DNA of 64,000 nt from Protonemura montana. Lineage: Eukaryota; Arthropoda; Insecta; Plecoptera; Nemouridae. The position numbers and the translations under genes were made by a program. The stretch is taken from assembly GCA_947568835.1 (NCBI GenBank), contig OX387604.1, positions 27,762,851 through 27,826,850 on the forward strand. The letters are read 5' to 3'. Of this stretch, positions 46,259 to 56,599 are shown piece by piece (within the stretch, counting starts at the first letter, position 1; each line of letters opens with the position of its first letter). The notes beneath the pieces are model-generated. The model was given only the letters and a program-made list of their open reading frames with translations, was not told where the DNA came from and searched no databases.

Positions 46259-47616
46259 ACAGTTGGGGCAGTATTAATAATAGTGATATTTAGCAGACTT
46301 AATAATAATAAATTCGTTTTTATTCCATTTGATTATTTCATACATAATTTTGGAACGTCAATAGTTTATAATTCATCTCCATGAAATGAAAATGTCTTGA
46401 TGCCAGTGTAATCGTTAACGAAGGCCGGGAGTTGGTTCTGGTAAAGGAGTTATGGTAATTAGCAGACTTAATTGGTATTAATAGTTTTTATATGCATTGG
46501 TATCAGAGTCATTATGATCCTTCTAGGTGGCAGCAGTGCCTGGGCTGGTTGGTGTGGTGGCTCGCTAGTTGAGCAGTGAGCAGTTACAGGCTGTGCACAT
46601 GTAAGATGCCTAGCTAGAGCATGAAAATGTTTAGAGCATCAGAACTCAGAAGTAAAAGTAGATATGAAGGTGGTGGTTACATCCCTTCTCCCTTTCTGGA
46701 ACGAATAGTATAATCTTCACGAGCAGGGTCAAGATTCTTCTAAGATTTTGACAAAGCGATTCTAGGTCTACTGACAAGTTTTTAAGATCGAGAGAAAAAA
46801 AAAAAAAAAAAAAAAAAAAACACCAACCAATAAATCCATTTCAATTGACGATGAAATTAAAAATATTGTTGAACACACGACAAAAAATATTTGATAGATT
46901 CTATACATTGAAAATCAGCTGTTGATAAGATACTTATGTTATGTAAATAAAGCGTCTAGTGTTATAAAAATATAGATACATAGAATATAAAAAGATAATA
47001 ATTAAAAAAAAGCATATTAGAACAAAATATAATCGTAGAAGTTCCAATGGGAACGATAGGATCTTATCGATCTGACGACATTTACAGGTTCAAGCGATGT
47101 AAAAATGGAAATCAACAAAAGGTAATGCAAATAAAAACGTTAGAAACTCTGAATGAAGATAATGAAAACACATCTGACACAGCTTTCGCATGAGAATAAG
47201 AGCACACAATATTTGATAATTGAATGATTTGCAAGAACTGATCCTTGCAAGAATTGGCAAGCAGACAAGATATGCTACACGTAAATATGCTGATATTATT
47301 TCCTGCATGTTTTACAATTTCTGGGATACAAATTGGTTTTTATGGCGGTTTCTTCTGGCATCGTTGGTCTCTTGAATGCTTCTCCTGTTTTCTAAGAAGG
47401 CACAGTAATCCAACCAATAAGACCCAGGTGCAACAAACAAGGTTGCACCTTTAGTGAAATCATCACCTTAAAAGAATTAATTTTCATACTGCACGGCTAA
47501 ATGGTCTGAATGAAATATTTTGTTAATCTGCTTGATAATATTTTGATAGATTGTTTGGAGTGTCTTGGAGATAAAGCACTTGGTAACTGGACACATCGTG
47601 CAATACTTTGATGTCG

Positions 47617-48070
47617 ATCGGGGATCACCGAGGTGGTCCTGATTGGTCCTGTGTGTAATCCTGCTGCTTGTTAACCCTGGCCCCGGCTCAGCTAGGGATG
47701 GTTCTTGGCGGATTTTGGCAGTTTACTGCGGTTGTACTGGAACAGAAAGCCACTTGCTTCAGTAAATTGTTCGCTTAGGATTCAAAACTATACAGCAGAC
47801 AATCTTAAATGAGTCAAACTAAACAGTTAAAATATGAAAAAAGGTAAATATGCTGGCATCTTAAGCTAGCATAGAATTCGTTAATAACTTTGAGTTGTAG
47901 CCTAAATGGTGATGGGGGGTGTGGGGAAAACCGAGCAAGATTGTCATGTCGGACGCTCATGTCCGAGTTGGGCCTCCAAGGTAGTCCTGGGTGTTGAACC
48001 TGTGGCTCGGGTTGGGATGGTTTTGGGAGATGTTGGCAGTCGACTGCTGTTACACTGGAATACTAAGGCG
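47617..48070. repeat. Two diverged direct copies of a ~120-bp segment
   Basis: 47630-47755 and 47965-48062 share GATGGTTYTKG, TTGGCAGT, ACTGCKGTT and ACTGGAA in the same order. The copies are too diverged for simple recent duplication and could be an old dispersed repeat. Confidence 0.45.
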
Positions 48071-48295
48071 ATCTAGAAATAAACCAACTGTGCAGTGCTC
48101 AAAAAGTACTGGCATCAAAGCTGGGAGGGAGGGAGAGAGGGGGAGGGGGTGAGTATGAAAAGTATATTTTGACAAAAATTCTATTTAGCAATGAATAGTG
48201 GGGTTTTAAGGCACGCCAATATTTAGATCATTTTGCGCCTGGAAAAAAAAGTGAACATTTTCATGTGAGACCCAAAAATCTCACTGCTTTAAAAT

Positions 48296-48562
48296 TCAGC
48301 CCTTTTGATTAAGTAGATTACTTTCAAGATGTCTTTTACTGCTTTTATTGATCTGTTCGAGACCATCTCCTAGGACATCGGAGATGTTGTCATTTAACAG
48401 TAACATGGGTGGGATTTTTTGAATGGCACGATATGAGTACGTGGTGAGTGTGTGCCAAATTCGCAGGCGTGTGAGGACATCTCCTCGCCTGGAGGTCCTA
48501 ATCGAGGAATCCCGAAAAGAGACTGTGGATTTAATTTCATTAAGTTTATAGCTACAATCCAA
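48296..48562 (-). mobile_element. LINE C-terminal remnant (RNase H end region)
   Basis: The minus strand reads DVLTRLRIWHTLTTYSYRAI and, in an adjacent frame, CEFGTHSPRTHIVPFKKSHP. Together they resemble the LTRLRIGHT-x-LTH-x-Y block found after RNase H in Jockey/RTE-related LINEs. A frameshift separates the halves. Confidence 0.4.
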
Positions 48563-49436
48563 ATCTCAAGTGTCCGCGAATTTCTTTGTAAAAATATACT
48601 TAAAGTAGCTTTTAAGATGATGAAAACCGAGCTCATCTTTTCTATCTTTCTCAGTTTCAGCTTTGGCTGCCTTGTCTGCTAGTTCAGGGACCCAACAAAA
48701 CACTACGCTAGACATCACTCGACGAAAGGGGAAATTTTCGACGAAAGGTGTATTTCCTGGACGAGCGAGAGTGGAGGAAATCAGAGAGTTAGGAAACCCT
48801 CAGCAGTCACAGCAACTTCTGTCATGCTATAACATATTTTTGTCTAGGCTTTAATAGAGGTGGCAGCAATTCGCGGTGCATGAGTGAAGTGTTATGTTTT
48901 TTTTTCATCAAAATTTGATTTTGATCCTGTTTTTGGGGGTGTTCTCTAGGAAGTTTCCTGGTAGATAATCTTTTGGTATACCTTGGAGGTGTTTTGAACA
49001 CGCGGTACAAATTTTAGCTTGATATACCAAAGGTGCAGCAAACTTTCTTAATTGATGACTTTTTGCCTCGCCTAAAAGTGCGTAAAGTGCTTCGCCAGTG
49101 CCTATTAGGCACTCCTTAAATCTAAGGATTTTGTGAAGATGAAAACCGTACTTGAGGCGCTGCCCATGAAAAAATACAGATAATTTGAAAATCAGTCTCT
49201 ACAGCTTAGTCAGGAGTGCCGAAAGTATCAAATTCACCGAGTAATCGATTCTACACTTCAATCTTATTACCCCCATCCCTTAACCTGCGACTCGCAAAAA
49301 CCTCACATTGGGGAATTTTTTGGGTACGGTGTGGGTACAGACAAACAATGCTGGTACTTACAAAAAGCGCGCAAGCCTTTCACGACCTTTTAAGTATTGC
49401 AAGCAATACAATTTAAAAAGTTGTGCCCAATTGGGG

Positions 49437-49640
49437 ACTGTAGCTCCGATCTCCAACTTTCGCAGGTGTAACTCCGGAACTAATTGAGCTAATTTGACAT
49501 GGCGTTTATGAGAGAATTTTAGTGCATTAGATGGCAAAAGATGACATGTCCATTTAGCTAAATTGGTTAGAAAATCACCCGCCAAAGGTGGAGATCGGAT
49601 GAGTCTCCGATTGACCACCAGTTTTTGACAGGTCATTTTT
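49437..49640 (+). mobile_element. Diverged second copy of the tRNA-like cassette
   Basis: TTAGCTAAATTGGTTAGAAAA and CACCCGCCAAAGGTGGAGAT align with the cassette at 43.3 kb, and both are followed by CCA(T/C)CA(A/G)TTTTTGA. The B box is rearranged (GATGAGTCTCCGA). The long terminal inverted repeats are not detectable, so it is a degraded relative. Confidence 0.45.
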
Positions 49641-49780
49641 GTTCCTAATATTAAACTACTCTGCATATTGCAATCATTTGGAATTTAAATAAGATTTCAC
49701 ACTCGTAACACTCTTTATAGTAAAACACTTAATCCATCGAATCAAAAATTCGGGGGCGCATGCAGTCAAAAAAGCAGTAT

Positions 49781-50142
49781 TTACAAGGAATAGTTGTCTT
49801 GCAACTCACTCCGAGTCCGAATAAAATGTGGGGTTGTAAGCCGCGTCGGTCGATAGATCATTTTGCGCCCACGATGAGCCTGGTTGTCAGCATCCCCAAG
49901 CCATCTCCGAGTAGCAGCTTCGGCGTTCGCTAAAAAAAAGTAATCACGGTTTAAAGATTGCCAAAGTAAAATAAAATCGAAATATTGCATAATGCATTTA
50001 ATTTGGCGTGGAAATTCTCATCAGACTTACCAGTTTGCTTGCCAGGCCCAGCCTCCTTCTTTGGAATCACTAGGAGAGTTCGCACTTCTTCGCCAATCCG
50101 AAGAGTGAATGGATTTAGGCTTCTTGCTTCAAGAAGAGGGAT
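49781..50142 (-). CDS. Possible two-exon gene 3' end, unknown protein
   Basis: Exon A ends at 50031 with a strong donor (AAACTG/GTAAGT); exon B starts at 49929 after TTACTTTTTTTTAG; the intron is 101 nt. Exon A's frame ends in phase 1 and exon B's open frame needs phase 1, so the two join as ...SLNPFTLRIGEEVRTLLVIP...GKQT then ANAEAATRRWLGDADNQ, ending at TAA 49781-49783. Exon A has no Met, so upstream exons must exist; its 5' boundary (near 50142) is a guess. No domain is recognised. Part of exon B (GGCGCAAAATGATCTA) recurs near 48220, which could mean the segment is repetitive. Confidence 0.3.
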
Positions 50143-50957
50143 CTACAGACTGTCGCTACTGCCGTGCCGCTGTGACTAGCGGGGCTGCTTGGTGAGGAGA
50201 GGCGTGGCATGTCCCCGGCGAACTAGCCGAGAAGAAAAAGCCGAATGTCTGCAATGAATTCCATTGGTTACCGGAAAGTGCCGACACCGTGTAGTTATTG
50301 CATGGAAAAATAGTGTTTCATGTTTGTTTTGTATCAATTGGACATCTAAAAAATGTATTTAAAACTACATAGTCTCCCCAGGAAGGACTAAAACCATTTC
50401 TCAAAATGTTGACTCGCGCTTTCAGCTCTTCAGAAATTTCAACACTTTAAGCTTTTCGGGAACACTTTCAATGACAATTGTTTAAGGACTCATGTCTACT
50501 TTATTTAACGTAAGCTCTAGTTTTAGTGAAGTGAAGAACAAGCAAAGAACAACTAAATTTCCCAGCTTTTCGTTAATTGTACCTGTTACTTTATGAAAGG
50601 TTAAAGCTGTCTTGACAATTTTCCGATCAAAAAAGAACCACAAAAAATAAAACAATTACCTAGTTCAAACATTTTAAATCTCACAGACAACAGACAAAAC
50701 AAACGCAGTCTTCGTCGTCCTCCTCCGGAGGAGAGTTCTCGTTGACGTCCGTTGGCGCTTTTCGCTTCTTATCTCATATTATGTCATGTCAATGTTCCTC
50801 CTATAAATTCGCATTTTATAACCTGGAAATCTAATGGAAACAATCATATTATATTTTGTACAAACTGAATATGAAACCCAAAAAATAAATCCAGCGTAAA
50901 ATAGAAAAGGCAGTGTCCCATAATCGCACATCATATCCAGACCCACACAAAAAATGA

Positions 50958-51334
50958 ACTGTAACAACTAGCCCCAGCAGCACTTCAATTACAATAGTGG
51001 TATTATTTCACGACCTATTTGAATATCAGCCCGGAAATAACTATTGGCAGTACAAGAAAATGTGGGGCTAACAGGTAACACAACTCATTTGGGGATTGCA
51101 TTAAAATTAAACAGCTGGGAAGGAAAAAAGAAAAAAAATGATATCTAGCCTCGTGGTGTTCAAACCGTTTTATCTCCAATCATTTCCGTACTTCGGCGCT
51201 TCGGACCAGTTTTGCAGTTTCAGACTGACGAGCGACCTAATAGCTAACACTGATATTAATGACACAGCGATATTTCAAATCCCCTATTTTTAAAGTCGAT
51301 TGTAACAACTTGCCCCTGTAACAACTAGCCCCAG
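50958..51334. repeat. Dispersed short motif TGTAACAACTAGCCCC
   Basis: TGTAACAACTAGCCCCAG occurs near 50960 and 51317, and a variant, TGTAACAACTTGCCCC, directly precedes the second. All are in the same orientation and lie just 3' of the Penelope-like fragment in its own orientation. Confidence 0.5.
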
Positions 51335-51339
51335 TCTCC

Positions 51340-52141
51340 CCTATCTTTCGTGATCCTTGACCCTAGTGATAATTTTCCTACCAGTTTCTCCTATGTACAC
51401 GTTTCCACACTCACAACTTACTTCATATACGCGTTTACATTCTAATGGAACCTGATCCTTGACTGGTCTGACCATTGTACTTATTTTTCTATCTGCCCTA
51501 AATGCTGTAAAAAAGCTGATTGTTCGTCAATACTTTTTTAATCTTCTCTCTTACCTTTGGTACAAATGGCACAACTGCAGTGGATTTTATTTCACCTTTA
51601 AGCTTATTTCCCTATATCCTTTATTTTTTAACCTGTCCATTTTTGAGGTACTCTTCTTATTTATTTGGTTGTATAACCATTCCGTTGAAAAAATGTCCTA
51701 AGTGTTTCCTTTTCTCCCGCGTAGTGTTCCTTATCTGTTAATCTCGCTGACCTAGTCGCTAATGTGTTTAGTACCCCGTATTTTTGGCTAGGATGGTGAC
51801 ATGAATCTGCGTGTAAGACCTTGTTTTTATTTGTTTTTATCCTGTAGACTGTGTGTCCTAATGAGCCATCTTATTTTCTAATAACCAAAACATCAAGAAA
51901 AGCTTAACATCTATTCTCTTCTACCTCCACAGTGAATTTTATCCTATCATGTTGTCTATTCATGTGTTCTACAAGTGTATCTAAATTTTCCCTCCCATGT
52001 TGCCAAACCAAAAAGTGTCATCTACATATCTGAAAACGCATCTGGGTTTCAATTCTGAACTATTCAACGCTATTGTCATTAGATTTTCCATAGAGATATT
52101 TACTGATGTGGGAGATAATGGTAACGTTTGAGCTTGTATCT
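51340..52141 (-). mobile_element. Penelope-like retroelement: RT plus GIY-YIG fragment
   Basis: On the minus strand, from high to low coordinates, fragments read LPLSPTSVNISMENLMTIAL and RCVFRYVDDTF (RT catalytic YVDD), VWQHGRENLDTLVEHMNRQH, then VEVEENR, a FLDVLV segment, a LHADSCHHPSQKYGVLNTLA segment, and finally QVPLECKRVYEVSCECGNVY with IGETGRKIITRVKDHER. The last is a GIY-YIG endonuclease start (CGNVYIGETGR). RT followed by GIY-YIG is the hallmark of Penelope-like elements. Frameshifts and stops show it is dead. The N-terminal RT part is missing. Confidence 0.85.
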
Positions 52142-52912
52142 AATGACCTGAAGACAAGAAGCACAGATCTCATCTGCTTCACCAACCCGCCACTGGGTGT
52201 CTAGCTCAGAATTTGTTTGATTTTGACACTTATTTTAAAACACTTTCTTGTCTAGGTGGTAAGCCACCACCGACGGAACGCGTAACATTTTTTTAAATTT
52301 TTATTTAACTGTGTTCTTTGAAATGGACAAAAGATGAACTGCAACAGTGTCATAGACCAATAATGGTTTAGTACTCCATCTGCGTGGTTCTCATCTCATA
52401 AACCGCACGAAAATTGCAATGTTATTTGGGTCACATTTGAAGACGGACATGAATGAATGTCCGGCCCATTGGATTGATTACATATTTCCAGACAACTTAT
52501 CATACAATAAAAGCAACTGTGATTGAATAATGTTGTGTCAACGGGACAGTTATTTTACTCTAATTACGGTAAAATAAAGATCATAGAGATCATGCGATTG
52601 TTATCGATCAGGATCAGAATAGATATTAGCTTTGGTTTAACCTAGGAAATGTATTCTAAAAAACATAAAATCAATCATAATGTTACTTGAAAATTGTGGT
52701 AGCTCTTGCAAAAAAGTGTTTGCATAATCAACGATTCGTATTTAGTTTTTAAAATCCATCAAACTTTTATATTGACCCAGTAATTATCATACGTTTACCT
52801 ACCATTGACCATAGGGTGGTCCATCTTTAGTCACAGGTTCATAGCAGGTCATTCCAAATTTCTTGGGTAAAAAAATACCAGCAAAAACATATTATCTTAT
52901 ACAGTATCTGTA

Positions 52913-52929
52913 CTATCTTATCTATATCT

Positions 52930-52960
<31 letters not shown>

Positions 52961-53043
52961 TATCTTATCTTATCTTATCTTATGTTATGTTATCTTATAT
53001 TATATTATGTTATCTTATCTTATCTTATCTTATCTTATCTTAT
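52913..53043. repeat. (TTATC)n microsatellite
   Basis: About 130 bases of TTATC/TTATG/TTATA pentamers with a few shifts. Tyr/Leu/Ile-rich frames here are artefacts. Confidence 0.92.
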
Positions 53044-53170
53044 ACTAGACTGCAAATTGTTTTCGTTTCTCTTGATAAGGAAATCAGCAAACTTGTGAAA
53101 ACAAAATTTGAAGCAGAATGGACCACTTTTCAAACTTGTTGCGGGCTACCTACGATTATATTTATTATTA

Positions 53171-53597
53171 TTTGTGGTGTTTAACGACGCACTGTTTTGA
53201 CATCTGGCCATGCGGCACTGGTTTAATGGCGTCGGTGAATGAGTGGATGATGATGAGAATGATGATGAACCTAACCTAGCCTAGAAGGAAGGAGGGGAAA
53301 CCCGGTGCCGGCACGTAACCTACTGTCGAAGACCAAGGGGACCACCGGCTTAAAGTCCCTTCCGAAGGACGGTACAACTCGAACAACAGGATTCCTCCAC
53401 AAATCCATGCTATCGAGAGGTTGATAAGCAAGGCGAATGAAGTTGCTGTACTAACTTTCATCCCTCCAACCTCTCTCCCGAACAGAACTGGGCATGTGTA
53501 TGATGGTCACCCATCCAATACCTGACTTAGCGCAGTGTTGCTTAACTTCGGTGATCTAACAAGAACCGGCGTTCCCAACACGCCAAACCGTTCGGTC
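53171..53597 (-). mobile_element. 5S-SINE, full-length
   Basis: The tail end GTGGTGTTTAACGACGCACTG is at the left; the right end is the 5S head, closing with CGCCAAACCGTTCGGT. Short deletions in the body (CTACTGTCGAAGACCAAGG). Confidence 0.88.
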
Positions 53598-54060
53598 TTT
53601 CAGTGGCTTCTGGGTTAGGTGAAGATGCCACTGTCCAGCCTATAGACAGTGCCATGGTCTCCATTGAAATTCAGATTCTATTGAAATCCGCGAATGTTCA
53701 ATAAATAAGTTTTGCTGATTTGCCGGTTTGTGGGGCTTTGGAAGAGTTGCTTTGTTTTGCTACACTAGGGCTTCGCAACGCAATTTGAGTTTCTTTGTAG
53801 ATGAGCGTTTTTTTTTATTTTGTTCTCTACTTATTTTCTGTCGGTACTTTCTGTTCATTGAATGTTCGTTCAAAACGTTATTCAAATTTGATTCGATGAA
53901 ATCTTCGACGTGAAGAGTACAGAAAGCAGATTGTCTTCGAAATATCACTGGCACGGTTTACTCCGGTAGTCCTGTCTTCAGATTCAACTTGGTATTGTAG
54001 ATCAGGCACACAGAGTTCAAGATAAGAGATGTAGATTTTTAAATTTTCGAATGATTGATT

Positions 54061-54467
54061 CCTGGTGTTGAACGACGCACTGTTTAGACGACCTGCCTTG
54101 TGGCAATGGTGTCAAGGCGTCGATGAATTAGTGGATGGTGATAAACCTACCCTAGCCCTCTCTCCCTAGGAGAGGAAACCTGGTACCACCACGTAGCGTG
54201 CTTCCGACGAAGAGCATCAAGGGAACCACCGGCTTAAAGTCCCTTACGAAGGACAGTACAACTCGAACAACAGGATTCCTCCTCAAATCCATGCTGTCGA
54301 GAGGTTGATAAGAAAATCAAATGAAGACGATTTACTAACTTTTATCCCTCCCAAATAGAACTGGTCGTATTTAGGGAGGTCATCTATCCAATACCTGACT
54401 CAGCGCAGTGTTGCTTAACTTCGGTGATCTCACGAGAACCGGTGTTTCCAACACGTCAAACCATTCA
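54061..54467 (-). mobile_element. 5S-SINE, full-length, diverged
   Basis: Same family and orientation as its neighbours at 53.2 and 54.75 kb. It has more substitutions (GTTGAACGACGCACTG, AACACGTCAAACCATTC) and a loss around the TTTATCCCTCCC region. Confidence 0.85.
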
Positions 54468-54750
54468 CATTTCAGACATTCTACATTTATTGCGATGAAG
54501 TTATGCAGACTTTGAAAATATTTGGCTTTAAAGTGTTGGAAAATTCTTACAATGTCAAAACATTTTAATCGATTGAAAAAGTATTAGACTGATTATGCTG
54601 AAACACGCAAGGGGTCTGAGTTGAAAGCTAGAAGAGGTATGATACAAATTTGACCAAAATTGACACATTGAGACAGATTGTAAGCAGTTACAAAAAACAC
54701 GCTATCTTATACGCACACACACACGTACACAAGTGGTATGATTTATTGAT

Positions 54751-55186
54751 TGATTTGTGGTGTTTAACGACGCACTGTTTGGACATGTAGCCAAGCGGCA
54801 CTGGTCTTTTGACGTCGGTGAATGAGTGGATGATGATGAGGATGATGATGAACCTAACCTAGCCTAGAATGGAGGAGGGAAAATCCGGTGCCAGCACGTA
54901 GCCTACTCCTGTCGAAGAGCACATTAGGGGACCACCGGCTTAACGTCCCTTCCGAAGGACGGTACAACGCGAACAACAGGATTCCTCTACAAATCCATGC
55001 TGTCGAGAGGTTAATAAGCAAGAAAAATTAAGTTGCAGTACTTACTTTCATTTCTCTAGCCTCTCTCCCGATCAGAACTGGCCATGTGTGTGATGGTCAC
55101 CCACCCAATACCTGACTTAGCGCAGTGTTGCTTAACTCCGGCGATCTAACGAGAACCGGTGTTTCCATCACGCCAAACCGATCGGT
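54751..55186 (-). mobile_element. 5S-SINE, full-length
   Basis: Third member of a same-strand cluster. It keeps GTGGTGTTTAACGACGCACTG and the whole 5S head to CGCCAAACCGATCGGT. Confidence 0.88.
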
Positions 55187-55849
55187 GCCACCCTTGATTT
55201 CAAAGCAGAGTAAAGCAATGCTCGAAAGCGGTAAGGCATTTGCCGCATTGTCGACAGGCAACGAAAACATTGCGTAGCGAGTCACCACCTATGCTCAGGC
55301 GTTATAGGCTTGCATCGAACTTCAATAGAAACTCTACTCAATATTAACATCCATCGCCTTGATTGATTAAGATTGGTAAGTAAAAAGTTTTTCTTATTTT
55401 TTTTTTTTAATTGTGATAGTTACATACGGAAGTAATTTTATCACAAGCCCCACCTTGTTTTGATCTATATTGACATCACTTAAAAAAGCCTTTCAGTCTT
55501 TCTTCACCCTAGACAAATTTGCACAAATCTCTATAGGGACCAGTCATATGGAAGACATGGTGGAGGAGCTACTGACTTAAAAGTTTTAATAACGTTACGC
55601 CGCTCTCATCTCATGTACCATCATAACACAGCATAAGAGAGGTTGCCCTAAGACTCAAGCTAACTCTAAGTAACACCTGAAAAACATCGAACCTTTAACA
55701 TTAAATCGCATTCCTGTCTGGACCAGAAGAAAGCTCAAGTCAAAAGTTCCTTAGCAAGGATTTTCGTTACTCAATAACATAGTTTATTAACCGTGTCAAG
55801 TACTAAAATAATATTTCAAGCAATATTTACAACAATATTAAAACAATAT

Positions 55850-56100
55850 TGCGATTTGGCTACCGCAAGAGCCAATGGGAGAGCGGCGCTCTGCGCTACG
55901 CGCTCCGCTACAAAACCGAGCGGCCGAACGACAGCACTATCAGTCTCCTGAAGATGACAAGCCGTGACTTGTCGAAACGTCGAGAGCCAAGGCCCTTTTT
56001 AGGGCCAACAATCTCATTAAACAGAGCAAACACCGTGAAGCACATCTCTACATCCACCAACGGCTCTGGAAACCTTCACCATACCAAAACAATATTTCAT
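55850..56100 (+). mobile_element. Penelope-like terminal-repeat fragment (inferred)
   Basis: Contains a GC-rich hairpin-prone stretch (GCGCTCTGCGCTACGCGCTC), the hammerhead-like hairpin at 55948-55983, the stem AAGGCCCTTTTTAGGGCC, and CACCAACGGCTCTGG, which resembles 1206-1220. Penelope-like elements are known to carry hammerhead motifs in their terminal repeats, and coding remains of one lie 4 kb away. The link to that copy is inference. Confidence 0.4.
55948..55983 (+). other. Hammerhead-like ribozyme motif
   Basis: Reads CTGAAGA, one T, stem GACAAG/CTTGTC with a 7-base loop, then GAAACGTC. The bases just before (TCTC) pair with those just after the GTC triplet (GAGA), giving a 4-bp stem I. 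Stem III would be a minimal AC/GU. The extra T between CTGAAGA and stem II departs from the strict hammerhead consensus. Confidence 0.45.
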
Positions 56101-56121
56101 TTCAAACACTGAGATCGCTGG

Positions 56122-56560
56122 TCAATGCATGTCAAGGTTGTAAAAGTTACGTTCAAGTAAGAATGTTTTTATTGCAGATTTGAATTCTTGAAGCGTTTTC
56201 AATATTTTTATGGAGTTTGGTAGATCGTTGTATATTCTCCTTCCCGACTTCATAACACCTTCCTTGGACATCTTCAGTCTGCAGTACTGATGAGACAGTT
56301 CGGCAGCTCCTCTTGTGTTGGGATACGCTTGGAACAGAGCCAAGTTGTCTTTCACGAACAGACTAATTTCCAGTATGTACAGGCAGGGGAGCATCTGCAA
56401 CTCATCGAAAGCTGGTCTGCAGGAGTCACGACTCCGGCGGAGTGTCATGTTCCGAATTGTTCGTTTCTGCGCTCGAACAGATAGGCAAAGAACTTGCTTA
56501 TAAACCTGGAAATTTGACCAACTGCACATCGTATTTACCAAAGTAATGCACGTTTTATCT
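56122..56560 (-). mobile_element. LINE C-terminal remnant (CR1/Jockey-like)
   Basis: The minus-strand frame contains RDSCRPAFDELQMLPCLYIL, NTRGAAELSH, and IYNDLPNSIKILKTLQEFKS ending LLERNFYNLDMH. These are the conserved terminal blocks of CR1/Daphne/Jockey-type ORF2. The RT core is missing, so it is a 5'-truncated insertion. Confidence 0.7.
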
Positions 56561-56599
56561 ATGAAGCCCAAAAAACCGCTCATTTTTCATGTCAAGGCA

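Noticed and set aside
52863..53048. Tyr/Leu/Ile-rich hydrophobic frame
   Set aside because: Translation of a (TTATC)n microsatellite.
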